From Myxococcales bacterium (GTDB lineage Bacteria > Myxococcota_A > Polyangia > Palsa-1104 > JAEUJZ01), in contig JAEUJZ010000180.1 of the NCBI GenBank assembly GCA_016794505.1, positions 62,001 through 126,000 of the forward strand: DNA of 64,000 bases. The letters are read 5' to 3'. The translations under genes were made by a program, and so were the position numbers. Position 1 is the stretch's first letter; every line of letters begins with the position of its first letter. The notes beneath the pieces are model-generated. The model made no database searches. It was not told the DNA's origin and saw only the letters and a program-made list of their open reading frames with translations. This document shows, one piece after another, positions 35,404 to 44,854 of the stretch.

Positions 35404-37887
35404 ATGTCGACGCCAACGACCTCGTCATCGAATTCGCCGCATGAACCAGCGGCTGATGCGCCGGCTGCTTTCCGTGAAGCGGACAGGGCTTCCGTCCCTG
35501 CGCCTTCGCCGCTGTTCGCATCGTGGCTGTGGCCAGGCCTTCTATTGGTTGCGGTCGCCGTACTGATCTTGACGCTGCGGCTGTCGCGCGACGGGCTGTG
35601 GGATCCGCATGAGGTGCGCCTTTTGGAGCAGCTGGCCGATGCCAGCAATCCGATTGACGGGCAGTCTCTGTCGCAGCCCTTCGCGGGCTTGCGCTCGCGG
35701 ATCCTTCTTTGGCCTGTGGCCTTGGGCATCAAGTGGTTCGGGGTCAACGAGATCGGAGCGCGCGTGCCGATGCTGGCGCTCTCGGTGCTGACGCTGGGGA
35801 CACTGCTTGGGTTCGCGGTGTGGCTGCGCTCGCGGACGGTGGCGGTGGTCGCCGGAGCGGTGCTGTTGACGGTGCCTCTGTTTTTCATGAGCGCGCGGCT
35901 GGCGAGCCAAGCCCTGCTGCCGATTGCGGCGCAGCTATTTTCGGTCTTTGGCCTGTCGCTGCTATCGGCGCCGCGGCACGGGCGAGGATGGATCGAGGCG
36001 ATGGCCGGCGTGCTGCTGTCGCTGCTGGGGACGGTGCTAGGAAGCTATGCCGTCGGGACGCTGGTCGGAGCGATGTTGCCAGCGGGCGCGGTGGCGCTTT
36101 CATGGCTGCTATCGCGTGAAGAATCGGACGGGTCATCCGCGGCGGGCCGCCAGAGCCTGCGAGCGACGGGGATAGCGACGATGCTTGGCGTGGCCGGAGG
36201 GCTCGCGGCGGTACCGATGGTGCGCTTGATCATCGACTACGGATCGGTAGTGCCGGGGGCGATGGCCAAGTCGTCGAGCACGCTGAGCCTGCGCCTGCAG
36301 ATCGCGGCGGCGGCGCTGGTGTTTGGGGCGGCGCTGCTGCTGGCTTTCGGGCGGCGGGCGCTGTCGCTGGTGATGGCGGCGCTGGTCCTTGCGGTCGGGG
36401 TCTTGCCAGGTGGGCCCACAGAAAAATCGACGGGCTACTCGCCGTGGCTCGCCGGCAGTCTGCACCTTCCGGCCAGTCGCGATGTGCAGGTCGACACGGT
36501 GCTGCGGGCGCTGGGCTTTGCGTTGTTCCCGTGGAGTGCTCTTTTGCCGGTGGCGGTGGCTGGGCTGTTTTCCCGACTCTCGTTCTGGCCGTCAAGAGAG
36601 GCGGCTTCCACGGCAGGCCCGGCGACGCACCCCGAGGCGAGTGTAGCGGTGGATGCAGGCGAGGCGGCTGCGCGCTTTGCGCGGCTTCTGCCGCTGTGCT
36701 GGTTTGCTCTTTCGTATTTTCTTTTGACGCTTCATCAGTCGCTGGTTGGCGATGTGCCGTTTGTCGCGCTGCCGGCGACGGCGCTCTTGATCGGTGGCTA
36801 TGCCGAGGATCTGCTGCGCGATCGGCAGTCGGGCGGTGCGCTGGCTGGCCTGTGCGCCGGGCTGTGCGCGGTCATCGTCGGCCGCGATCTATCGCAGTCG
36901 CCTGAAACGTACCTGGCGGGAACGCTGACCGAGACGCTGCGCTGGCCGCCGCCGCTTGCCTGGGTGGGGCAGGGGCTCTTGGCGGTGGCGCTGCTGTTTG
37001 CGGCGGTCTTGGTGGGTACGCTGTGGACGACGGGAGCATGGCGGCGGCGCGGCCTTATGGGCCTTATGGGCCTGTCGGCTCTGCTTGCGGCGACGGTGGT
37101 GCATGGCTTATTTCCGCAGCTGGCCTCGCATGTGTCGTATCGCGGCTTGTATACGCGCTACCAACAACTGGGCGGCGGCAAGCTTGCGCTGTTTTCTGTG
37201 CAGCAGGCCTCGGGGAAGATCTATGGCCAGAACAGCACGCAGCTGTATACGCTGCCCGAGCTGATGCAGTTTCTGGCCGGGCAGCCTGGCGAGCGCACCT
37301 TTGCCATCGCAGGCTCGGCGGAGCTTGGGGGCATCGATCGCGAGGCGCATCTGCGCGGGCTTTCGTACTTCGTCGTCGACGACAGCAATGCGCAGTACCT
37401 GCTGCTGAGCAATCGCCTGCTAGCGGGAGAGGTCGACTTGAACCCGCTGCGCCGCTTCGTCGGCAGCATCGCGCCGCAGCCACGGGTGCCTCTCCATGTG
37501 GTGTTCGATGAGCGCATTGAGCTGGTCGGCTATGACGCGCCACCCGAGATCGCCCGCGGCGATGAGCTGGTCATGCGCCTGTACTACCGGGTGCTGGCGC
37601 CGATCCCGACGAACTACAAGATCTTCCTGCACTTCGACGGGTCAGGGGCGCGCTGGAACGGCGATCACGCGCCGGTTGGTGGCAAGTTCCAGACGTCGTA
37701 CTGGTCGCCCGGAACGTACATCACGGATGAACACCGCATCCCAGTGGGCCGCATGAGCCAAGCGCCGGGTTATTATCAAATCTTCACGGGCTTCTGGCCG
37801 GGGGGGGATGGGCCCCGTATGACCGTCTCCGCTGGCCAGCACGAGGCCGATCAACGAGTGCGCATTGGGATCATCCGGGTGAAATGA
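35404..37887 (+). CDS. GT-C type membrane glycosyltransferase (ArnT/PMT-like)
   Basis: 827 residues from the ATG at 35404 (MSTPTTSSSNSPHEP). A disordered leader is followed by about 12 hydrophobic helices. The first periplasmic loop has GLWDPHEVRLLEQLADAS, an acidic site like the D/E motif of ArnT and protein O-mannosyltransferases, and IGARVPMLALSVLTLGTLLG follows. The last ~180 residues are soluble and beta-rich (EIARGDELVMRLYYRVLAPI; PGYYQIFTGFWPGGDGPRM). It would use a polyprenyl-phosphate sugar on the outer face of the inner membrane. It is the first gene of an operon: 3 nt before the GNAT-like gene. Confidence 0.82.
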   Translation: MSTPTTSSSNSPHEPAADAPAAFREADRASVPAPSPLFASWLWPGLLLVAVAVLILTLRLSRDGLWDPHEVRLLEQLADASNPIDGQSLSQPFAGLRSRILLWPVALGIKWFGVNEIGARVPMLALSVLTLGTLLGFAVWLRSRTVAVVAGAVLLTVPLFFMSARLASQALLPIAAQLFSVFGLSLLSAPRHGRGWIEAMAGVLLSLLGTVLGSYAVGTLVGAMLPAGAVALSWLLSREESDGSSAAGRQSLRATGIATMLGVAGGLAAVPMVRLIIDYGSVVPGAMAKSSSTLSLRLQIAAAALVFGAALLLAFGRRALSLVMAALVLAVGVLPGGPTEKSTGYSPWLAGSLHLPASRDVQVDTVLRALGFALFPWSALLPVAVAGLFSRLSFWPSREAASTAGPATHPEASVAVDAGEAAARFARLLPLCWFALSYFLLTLHQSLVGDVPFVALPATALLIGGYAEDLLRDRQSGGALAGLCAGLCAVIVGRDLSQSPETYLAGTLTETLRWPPPLAWVGQGLLAVALLFAAVLVGTLWTTGAWRRRGLMGLMGLSALLAATVVHGLFPQLASHVSYRGLYTRYQQLGGGKLALFSVQQASGKIYGQNSTQLYTLPELMQFLAGQPGERTFAIAGSAELGGIDREAHLRGLSYFVVDDSNAQYLLLSNRLLAGEVDLNPLRRFVGSIAPQPRVPLHVVFDERIELVGYDAPPEIARGDELVMRLYYRVLAPIPTNYKIFLHFDGSGARWNGDHAPVGGKFQTSYWSPGTYITDEHRIPVGRMSQAPGYYQIFTGFWPGGDGPRMTVSAGQHEADQRVRIGIIRVK

Positions 37888-37890
37888 CGT

Positions 37891-38835
37891 ATGGAGCTTC
37901 GTCCTTTAGTCGATGTCGATCTGCGTGAGGTGCTGGCGCCGATCAACCGGGCGGCTCGTGGAGAGTTCTTGCCGACGCTGCGGACGGTGGCCCAGCTTCG
38001 CGAGCGAGTGGCCTTGGGCGTCTTGGATCTGAAGCTATCGCGGGCCTGCTATGTCGGGGGCACGCTGGGAGCGACCTGCTTGGTCGAGCACCTGGCCGAT
38101 GAATCGGTGGCCCACATCGACGCGCTGGCCAGCGAGCCTTTGGCGCAGCAGCGCGGCGCGGTGCGGGCTCTGGTCGATGCGGTGCAGTCTGCCGCGGCGT
38201 TGGCTGGAGTGTCCGAGCTGACGGTGTTCGTGTCCGAGATGGACAGCACCCTGGGGGCGGCCCTGCAGGCAGCGGGGTTTACGCGTCGGCAGGCTGTGGC
38301 GCGCTATGCGCTTGCGGGGCCTCCTTCTGCGCTGCCGTTGCCAGTCGACGTGGACGGCGTGAGTGAGCCACCGACGAGCGGTACGTTTGTGCGGGCCGTC
38401 TCGCTGCCGGAAGCGCTGCCGATGGTATCGGCCGTGGATCCGAGCCGCCTTTTATACGCGCAGCGGTCGACGGTGCTGCAGAAGTTGGCGGCCCGACTGT
38501 CTGTGCTGCAGCTTTACACCGTCGCTGAAGCGGGCGGAACGGCGCAGCCGGAAGCGGCGTTGGTCTTTGATCGCGAGCGCAAGAGCCTGTGTGCGCTCGG
38601 CGGAGAGACCGCGGCCTTGGCTTCGCTGATCGCGCTTGCGGCGACGCGACACGGGATCGCGTATCTCGATGCCATCGCCGAGACACACCCTGCCGTCTCT
38701 GCGCTTCAGGCGGCTGGGTACGTACGCAGCGCGATGCGCGTCGAGCTGACCTGCGATCCTCGGGCTGTGTTGGCCGGGCAAAAAAACCGAGCGGTTGGCC
38801 CCACCGACGGACCCGGCAAAAAAGGCGCCGAATGA
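37891..38835 (+). CDS. Double GNAT-like acyltransferase, degenerate
   Basis: 314 residues. The first half resembles a GNAT fold: CYVGGTLGATCLVEHLADES, then AHIDALASEPLAQQRGAVRALVDAV where the acetyl-CoA loop (Q/RxxGxG/A) reads QQRGAV, and ELTVFVSEMDSTLGAALQAAGF. A second, poorer half (about 160-300) repeats the layout with HPAVSALQAAGYVRSAMRVE. The pair of AAGF/AAGY ends supports duplication. No clear catalytic residue is seen. The stop overlaps the BY-kinase start (ATGA). It may modify a glycan or be regulatory. Confidence 0.68.
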   Translation: MELRPLVDVDLREVLAPINRAARGEFLPTLRTVAQLRERVALGVLDLKLSRACYVGGTLGATCLVEHLADESVAHIDALASEPLAQQRGAVRALVDAVQSAAALAGVSELTVFVSEMDSTLGAALQAAGFTRRQAVARYALAGPPSALPLPVDVDGVSEPPTSGTFVRAVSLPEALPMVSAVDPSRLLYAQRSTVLQKLAARLSVLQLYTVAEAGGTAQPEAALVFDRERKSLCALGGETAALASLIALAATRHGIAYLDAIAETHPAVSALQAAGYVRSAMRVELTCDPRAVLAGQKNRAVGPTDGPGKKGAE

Positions 38836-41045
38836 ACGAGCCACCGCGATCGTCGGGGGCACGCAGCATGGGGCCTTGGGGAGGCAACGGCCCGTCGCGG
38901 AAGGCGGCGGGTGAGACGACAGAGTTTCGCCGCTATCTGGCGCTTCTGTGGGAACGACGCCTGCTCTTCGTCGTGCTGTCGACGATCGCCGTGGCCTTGG
39001 CGCTGGGCTATGCCCGCACGCAGCCGCCTGTGTACGAGACGCGAAGCAGCCTCTTGATCGAGGCCAGTGTGCCGCATGTGCTGGGCAGCGCCGCGGGCGA
39101 TCTGGTCGACCCGTCGCCGGCAAACTTTTACATGATGCAGGACTTCCTGCAGACGAGCCGCAAGGTGCTGACCAGCGACTCGCTTTCGCGGCGCGTGGTG
39201 GGGCGGCTGAAGCTCTTGTCCGATCCATCTTTTTTTGCACCGCAGCCTGTGCCCTCGTCGGTTGAGGAAGCTGCCGAAGAGCTTCTGATTCACTACACCG
39301 CGGATCTTGTGGCCGAGACGCGGGTGCTGGTGATTACCGCGCGCCATCGTCAGCCGCAGTGGGCGAAAAAGATCGCCGATGCCGTCGCGGATGAATTCGT
39401 GCAAGGCGCCTCGGAAAATCGCGAGCTGTACACGCAGCGCACGTCGCAGCAGCTGGCTGAAGAGCTAGACGGTGTGCGCAAGGCGCTGCGCGATGCTGAG
39501 CTGGCTCTGTATCAGTTCAAGAGCGAGCACGACATGCTGTCGGTCAGTCTGGAAGATCGGCAGAACCAAGTCGCGCGGCAGATCGACAAGTACACCGACG
39601 CTCTGGCCGAGGTGCGGCTGCGCAAGCTGCAGCGCCAAAGCCAGCTCGAAGGCCTGCGAGCGCTGCGCGATGCGGACCCGCTGCAGGTGCCGCTTACAGG
39701 CATCGACGTTCCGCCGCTTCTGGCCGATCTGCGACGGGTATACGCCGAAGAGCAGAGGCGCTTGGCTGAGCTGCGGGCCCGCTATGAAGATCGCCACCCG
39801 CAGCTGCAGCAGCAGGCGTCCAAAGTCGAGCAGATCCTGCGCGAGCTGAAGCGCGAGGTCGGGGCCGCGGTCGATGCCGCCGGCATGCGCGTCGGCGAGG
39901 CAGAGCGCGACGAGAAGAAGGTGCAAGGCGAGCTGATTTTACTCAAGCAAGAAGGCCTGCGAATCAGCAGGCTGGAGATCGAATACAACCGCTTGCGCCG
40001 CGACGCGGAGAGCCTGGCGAAACAGCACGCGCTGTTGCTCAATCGCAGCAAAGAGACCGGCATGGCGTACCGGCTGAGTCTGAGCAACATGAAAGTGCTC
40101 GACTACGCTCGGCAGCCGAAGGTTCCCGTGAGCCCGCGCAAGCGAGTTGCCGTCACTGTGGCGATCGTCTTGGCCCTGCTTTTCGGGCTGCTTTTGTCCT
40201 TCGGTCTAGATGCGCTGGATCGGACGATCAAGAGCCCCGAGGATGTCGAGCTGCAGCTGGGTGTGCCACTGATCGGTCGGCTGCCGAGGGTAGCGGGTAA
40301 AGGGGTCTCGGATCAGCTTGTTCGCACCCAGCCGCGATCGTCGCTAGCCGAGGCATTTCGCAGCCTGCGGACAAGCCTGCTGTTCTTTGGTGCCGATCGC
40401 CCGCTGCGGACGATCTTGGTCACGAGCTCCGTCGCTCGCGAGGGCAAGACGCTGTGCTGTGCCAGCCTGGGCATCACCTTTGCGCAGGCCGGGGCAAAGA
40501 CCCTGCTTATCGACTGCGATCTACGTCGGCCGCGCTTGGCTGCTGCCTTCGGGCTGCGACAAGAGCCAGGTCTTACTAGCGTGCTGGCACTGCACACCGA
40601 TCTGGCGGATGCCATCTGCGCCACCGAGAACGAAAACCTGTCGATCTTGCCGAGTGGCCCGCTGCCGCCCAATCCCGCCGAGCTTCTGGGCAGTGAGGCA
40701 TTCCGGGCGCTGCTGAAGCGCTTGGCGGGCGACTTCGAGCGGGTGATCATCGACTCGCCGCCGGCCGTGCCTGTGACCGATGCTGCGGTGCTGGCATCGG
40801 CCGTTGACGGAGTGCTCTTGGTGGTCCGTCAGCGCGAAGCGCAGCGCGATCTGGTGCAGCGCGCCGTCGAGCACCTGACTGCTGTGGGGGCGCACCTTTT
40901 GGGTGTGGTGCTGAACGCGGTCGATGAAGAAGAGAAGCGCTATCGCCAGTACTACGCCGCTTATCACGGCGAGGACGACGCGAAAGCGGGCTCTGGCTCG
41001 GATCCTCGGGCGGCAGCAGAGCGACGGAAAGCCGCGCCTCGCTAG
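38832..41045 (+). CDS. Wzc-like polysaccharide co-polymerase and bacterial tyrosine kinase
   Basis: 737 residues from the ATG at 38832. Order: N-terminal helix (LLFVVLSTIAVALALGYART), Wzz domain, a long coiled coil (about 210-400, for example EELDGVRKALRDAELALYQF), a second helix (VAVTVAIVLALLFGLLLSFG), then a BY-kinase domain. Kinase motifs: Walker A SSVAREGKT (about 532-540), Walker A' LLIDCDLRRPRLA (about 558-570), Walker B RVIIDSPPAV (about 637-646). A C-terminal tyrosine cluster, RYRQYYAAYHGED (about 703-715), offers autophosphorylation sites. It controls chain length and export of exopolysaccharide or capsule in known systems. Coupled to the GNAT-like gene. Confidence 0.92.
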   Translation: MNEPPRSSGARSMGPWGGNGPSRKAAGETTEFRRYLALLWERRLLFVVLSTIAVALALGYARTQPPVYETRSSLLIEASVPHVLGSAAGDLVDPSPANFYMMQDFLQTSRKVLTSDSLSRRVVGRLKLLSDPSFFAPQPVPSSVEEAAEELLIHYTADLVAETRVLVITARHRQPQWAKKIADAVADEFVQGASENRELYTQRTSQQLAEELDGVRKALRDAELALYQFKSEHDMLSVSLEDRQNQVARQIDKYTDALAEVRLRKLQRQSQLEGLRALRDADPLQVPLTGIDVPPLLADLRRVYAEEQRRLAELRARYEDRHPQLQQQASKVEQILRELKREVGAAVDAAGMRVGEAERDEKKVQGELILLKQEGLRISRLEIEYNRLRRDAESLAKQHALLLNRSKETGMAYRLSLSNMKVLDYARQPKVPVSPRKRVAVTVAIVLALLFGLLLSFGLDALDRTIKSPEDVELQLGVPLIGRLPRVAGKGVSDQLVRTQPRSSLAEAFRSLRTSLLFFGADRPLRTILVTSSVAREGKTLCCASLGITFAQAGAKTLLIDCDLRRPRLAAAFGLRQEPGLTSVLALHTDLADAICATENENLSILPSGPLPPNPAELLGSEAFRALLKRLAGDFERVIIDSPPAVPVTDAAVLASAVDGVLLVVRQREAQRDLVQRAVEHLTAVGAHLLGVVLNAVDEEEKRYRQYYAAYHGEDDAKAGSGSDPRAAAERRKAAPR

Positions 41046-41269
41046 ACAAACTCTCGCGGGCCGCACACATCGCACGCACAAGCCGTTGATTTCGGGGCGA
41101 AAAGGCGGTACACCGCGGCCGTGAAACGCACATTGGCCGCTAGCCAGCCTCGTAGGGCCGACAATCCGTTGGGCGATGGTTCGCTCATTGGAACGATCGG
41201 TCGACTCAGCGGGCGACCCATGGGGGGTCGGCGAGGCGAGGCAGCGACGGACTGCGTGGGAGGATCTCG

Positions 41270-43489
41270 ATGCCCAGTGGTGTGATCGTTCCCCTTTCGT
41301 TTGAAGTCTACAAAGGGGAACAGCTACTCCAGAAGACGACGCTAAGCCAGGACATCATCAAGGTCGGGAAGCTGTCCTCGTCCCACCTGCGCATCGAGGA
41401 TGAGTCCGTTAGCCGCATGCATGCGGTCATCGAGATCACGGCTCCGGGGGAGATCTCGATCATCGACTTGGGGTCGGTGCGCGGCACGATGGTGAATGGC
41501 CAGCGTGTCAATAAGGCCAAGCTGAAGAGCGGGGACGAGATCGTCCTTGGCGATATCCGTTTGGTGGTCACCGTCGGTGAGCCAGAGCCCGTTGCGGTCG
41601 ACTCAACGCAGCAGGTGGATGGCGATCAGCTGGTCGCGGCGCTGCAGGCCGAAGCGGGAGCGACGGCGCCTGGACTGCCCCCGGCGCTGGCACCGGCTGC
41701 GGTTCCGCCGCCACCGGGCTTCGCGGCGCCTGCTCCGGTCCCGCTGGCTCCGATGCCGCTGGTCCCGATGGGCACACACTTTCCGGGCGCCGAAGAGATC
41801 GAAGTCCGCGATGGTGCCCGCGCCGTCGAAGTGTCGGCCATGTTTGAGGATGCCGTCCTCGATGTGCGCCTGTTCGAAAACCCCAAGGCGGGCCTGCTCA
41901 CGGGGGCGACCAAGGCGCTTGTGGGTCTGGGCTCAGCGGCGCTCTTGGCGTCGTTTGTGATGCTGCTTGTCGCCTATGTGCAGGTCGGCAAGGTGCGCGC
42001 AGATCGCGAGGCCTGGCTCGACGCTGGGAAGCCGTACAGCGGCTTCGTTGCACCCAAGGACAGCCCGATCCTCGACATCGCCTGCGCAAGCTCGCTGCTC
42101 TTCGGCGTGATCACACTGATGTGGGGTCTGTTCCGAATGTTCGAAGAGCGCGGCGATCGCGAGTACACGATCGGCAGCGACGTCAAGGCACACTTCCCGC
42201 TAGCCGGGCTGATGTTGCAGGTGCCGCGGCTGCCCATCGTGCGATCGACTGGAACCGACTTCGAGGCGCTGTTCACGCAGCAGATGTCGGGCGACCTTAC
42301 CGACGGCAATCGACGGCAGTCGCTGACCGAGCTTGTGCAGTCGGGAACGGCGAAGCCTGCCGCCGATGTCCCCGGTGCGTACGTGATGCCGATCGGTGCC
42401 GAGTCGCGTTTGAACCTGCGGCTCGGCGAGACAACGTTCAACATCGTCGGAACGCCCAAGGCTCGTCGATTCCCGGTGCCGCTGCGCATCGACTGGGAAG
42501 CGCAGGCGTATACCGGAGCAGTGTTCGCCCTGCACGCGCTGGTGATCTTCATCATGTTCTCGGTGCCGCCGGATCCAAAGAGCCTGTCTTTGGATGCGTT
42601 CATGAACGACCAGCGCTTTGCCAAGTTCCTCATCAAGCCGCCTGAGCAGAAAGAAGATGTCATCCCCGAGTGGCTCAAGAAGAAGAGCCCCGATGAGATG
42701 GGCGGCAAGGGCAAGCGTCACAAAGACGAAGAAGGAAAAATGGGCAAAAAAGAGTCCAAGAACAAGGCGGGACTCTATGCCCTAAAGGGGCCCAAGGACA
42801 ACACCGACATGCACTTGGCCAAGCAGCTTGCGACCGACGCTGCGCAGAAGGCGGGTGTACTCGGCATCCTCAAGGGGACACAGGGCTCGATCTTGAGCTC
42901 GATCTTTGGTCGTGACACGGCACTGGGCAGCGATGCCCAGGACGTGCTGGGCGGCCTGCTGGGGACAGAAGTAGGTGAAGCGTACGGTGTCGGTGGGCTG
43001 GGCCTTGTCGGGACCGGGCGCGGCGGCGGTGGCACGGGCGAAGGCACGATCGGCTTGGGGAACCTTGGAACGATCGGCAAGGGAGGCGGCGGCGGCTCCG
43101 GCTCGGGCTATGGCCGCGGTGCTGGAGGACTCGGTGGCCGTCGCGCCACCGCACCGGACGTCGTGCCTGGAACCGCTGAGGTCCGCGGCTCGCTCGACAA
43201 AGAGATCATCCGCCGCATCATTCGTCGCCACCTGAACGAGGTGAAGTTCTGTTACGAGCGAGAGCTTGTGAAGAACGCAGGCCTGTCCGGTCGCGTCATG
43301 ATCCAGTTCACGATCGCTGGGACCGGCGCGGTCGTTGCGTCGGCCGTGCAGTCCTCGACCATGAACAACCCGACTGTTGAGATGTGCATTGCGCAGTCGG
43401 TGCGCCGCTGGGAGTTCCCCAAACCCTCGGGAGGCGGTATCGTAGTGGTCACCTATCCGTTCGTGCTCAAGGCATCAGGAGGGGAATAG
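41270..43489 (+). CDS. FHA domain protein with AgmX/PglI C-terminal domain
   Basis: 739 residues. The N-terminal FHA domain (about 10-100) has VGKLSSSHLRIEDESVSRMH and IIDLGSVRGTMVNGQRV, the phosphothreonine-binding pattern. An Ala/Pro linker leads to membrane helices (LGSAALLASFVMLLVAYVQV near 230 and ACASSLLFGVITLMWGLFRM), and a third hydrophobic stretch near 420. Then come a Lys/Glu segment, Gly-rich repeats (about 570-630), and a C-terminal domain with IIRRIIRRHLNEVKFCYERE and VEMCIAQSVRRWEFPKPSGG, the AgmX/PglI end known from myxobacterial gliding and TonB-like proteins. It could link kinase signalling to an envelope machine. A GGGAGGA precedes the ATG. Confidence 0.88.
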   Translation: MPSGVIVPLSFEVYKGEQLLQKTTLSQDIIKVGKLSSSHLRIEDESVSRMHAVIEITAPGEISIIDLGSVRGTMVNGQRVNKAKLKSGDEIVLGDIRLVVTVGEPEPVAVDSTQQVDGDQLVAALQAEAGATAPGLPPALAPAAVPPPPGFAAPAPVPLAPMPLVPMGTHFPGAEEIEVRDGARAVEVSAMFEDAVLDVRLFENPKAGLLTGATKALVGLGSAALLASFVMLLVAYVQVGKVRADREAWLDAGKPYSGFVAPKDSPILDIACASSLLFGVITLMWGLFRMFEERGDREYTIGSDVKAHFPLAGLMLQVPRLPIVRSTGTDFEALFTQQMSGDLTDGNRRQSLTELVQSGTAKPAADVPGAYVMPIGAESRLNLRLGETTFNIVGTPKARRFPVPLRIDWEAQAYTGAVFALHALVIFIMFSVPPDPKSLSLDAFMNDQRFAKFLIKPPEQKEDVIPEWLKKKSPDEMGGKGKRHKDEEGKMGKKESKNKAGLYALKGPKDNTDMHLAKQLATDAAQKAGVLGILKGTQGSILSSIFGRDTALGSDAQDVLGGLLGTEVGEAYGVGGLGLVGTGRGGGGTGEGTIGLGNLGTIGKGGGGGSGSGYGRGAGGLGGRRATAPDVVPGTAEVRGSLDKEIIRRIIRRHLNEVKFCYERELVKNAGLSGRVMIQFTIAGTGAVVASAVQSSTMNNPTVEMCIAQSVRRWEFPKPSGGGIVVVTYPFVLKASGGE

Positions 43490-43623
43490 CAGCCGGCGCG
43501 CCTACTTAGGTGCGCTCTCTGTTCCTGGCCAGTTCTGGGCCACCCGGGAAATCGACGCCGACAGTCGGCCCACCGGGCGATCGCACGTAGCGGCCGGCAA
43601 CTTCGCGTGTAGCTGAGGAGATC

Positions 43624-44463
43624 ATGAAGGACCTTTCGCGGTGGGCTCTGTGTCTTGTGCTCGTGGCTGGCTGCAACCAAGAGCGCAACAAGTCGATCGA
43701 AGCAATGAATGCGGGCGTCGAGGCGGGCCGTCAGAAGCTGTTTGACCGCGCCATCAGCCAGATGCAGCAGGCGATCTCGATCGACCCAGCCAACGATCAA
43801 GCGCACTACAACCTCGGCGTCATCTACAAGGATCAGAAGAAGTGGAACGAGGCGATCGGCGCGTTTGAGCAGGCCGTCAAGTACGCGAGCGATAACCCGA
43901 GCTATCACTACGAGCTTGCGAGCGCGTACTTCGAGGCGAAAAAGCTTGAGCAAGCGCGCGTCGAGTTCGAAGCGACGATCAAGCAAGAGCCCAAGGCGTA
44001 CAAGGCGCACTATCGCCTCGGCATGGTGCTTGAGTACCTGGAGAAGTTCAAAGAGTCGGACGCCGCCTATCGCAAGTCGATCGAGGTCAACCCGCGCTTC
44101 ATCCCGCCGTACATCCGCCTCGGCAACCTGTACCTGGACTACGACTACGACAAGGAAGCGGCGCAGGTCTTCCAGGCAGCAGTGACGGCGAACGATGCCG
44201 ATCCCGACGCGCACTATGGCTTCGGCGTGGCTCTGCAGAAGACCAAGGGCTACGACGAGGCGATCAAGGAATTCAAGCGCGCCCTTGAGCTCAACGGCGA
44301 CATGTTCATGGCGATCTACAACCTGGGCATGACGTACAAGGCCATGGATGACAAAAAGAACGCCATCGACTGGCTCAAGCGCTTTCTGCAAGCGGGGAGC
44401 CGCGGTGGACCGGATATGACCAAGGCAGCCAGTGATGCCTTGGCGCAGTTAGAAGCTCCGTAG
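43624..44463 (+). CDS. TPR-repeat lipoprotein
   Basis: 279 residues. The signal sequence WALCLVLVAGCNQE has a clear lipobox (LVAGC), so Cys17 is the lipid site. Six or seven TPR units follow, for example FDRAISQMQQAISIDPANDQ, WNEAIGAFEQAVKYASDNPS and YDEAIKEFKRALELNGDMFM. It is probably anchored in the outer membrane or periplasm as an assembly or scaffold protein. It sits between the FHA-AgmX gene and the giant TPR gene, which suggests a common machine (inference). Confidence 0.9.
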   Translation: MKDLSRWALCLVLVAGCNQERNKSIEAMNAGVEAGRQKLFDRAISQMQQAISIDPANDQAHYNLGVIYKDQKKWNEAIGAFEQAVKYASDNPSYHYELASAYFEAKKLEQARVEFEATIKQEPKAYKAHYRLGMVLEYLEKFKESDAAYRKSIEVNPRFIPPYIRLGNLYLDYDYDKEAAQVFQAAVTANDADPDAHYGFGVALQKTKGYDEAIKEFKRALELNGDMFMAIYNLGMTYKAMDDKKNAIDWLKRFLQAGSRGGPDMTKAASDALAQLEAP

Positions 44464-44768
44464 CGTTTTCGGCCCAAAGTGGCCGATTCATCTAGCCGGC
44501 CGGGCCGCGCCTCGCGCGCTCTTGTCTGGCCGGCCCGCCCTTCTCTCTGAGCCCCGATATGCAACGCTCTATCTGGTCGTTGCGACGGTGTTCTGCCTTT
44601 CATTCGCTGCAAATGGACACAGCCTGACGCGCTGCTTGGTCGGGTGGCTGATGTGGCTGCGTGTGCCGAAAGGCGCAGCCCAGGTCGCCCTGTGGTGCAA
44701 GGGTGATCCATGCTCCAAGCAAGAGCCGTACTGCGCCCGAAACCTGCGGAGCCGTGCAGGGTTCCATA

Positions 44769-44798
44769 TTGATCCTCGTCGACTGAGCGTGATATAAA
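44769..44798 (+). promoter_or_regulatory. Promoter candidate for the giant TPR gene
   Basis: TTGATC (44769-44774), an 18-nt spacer and TATAAA (44793-44798) form a sigma-70-like pair. Initiation near 44805 would place an upstream GTG (44801) outside the transcript and supports the ATG at 44855. The remainder of the 391-bp gap (44464-44854) shows no credible gene. Confidence 0.55.
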
Positions 44799-44854
44799 AG
44801 GTGCGGCTTTCAACCATCTACATCCCTGAAACCGCAATATTGGGTGGCCTGCTC

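Noticed and set aside
37050..37075. Short direct repeat in the GT-C gene
   Set aside because: GGCCTTATG repeated twice codes for a Gly-Leu-Met run within a membrane helix; ordinary local slippage.
44522..44797. 91-codon frame in the gap before the giant TPR gene
   Set aside because: It has no Shine-Dalgarno, no family, and overlaps the likely promoter; an equally long frame exists on the other strand.
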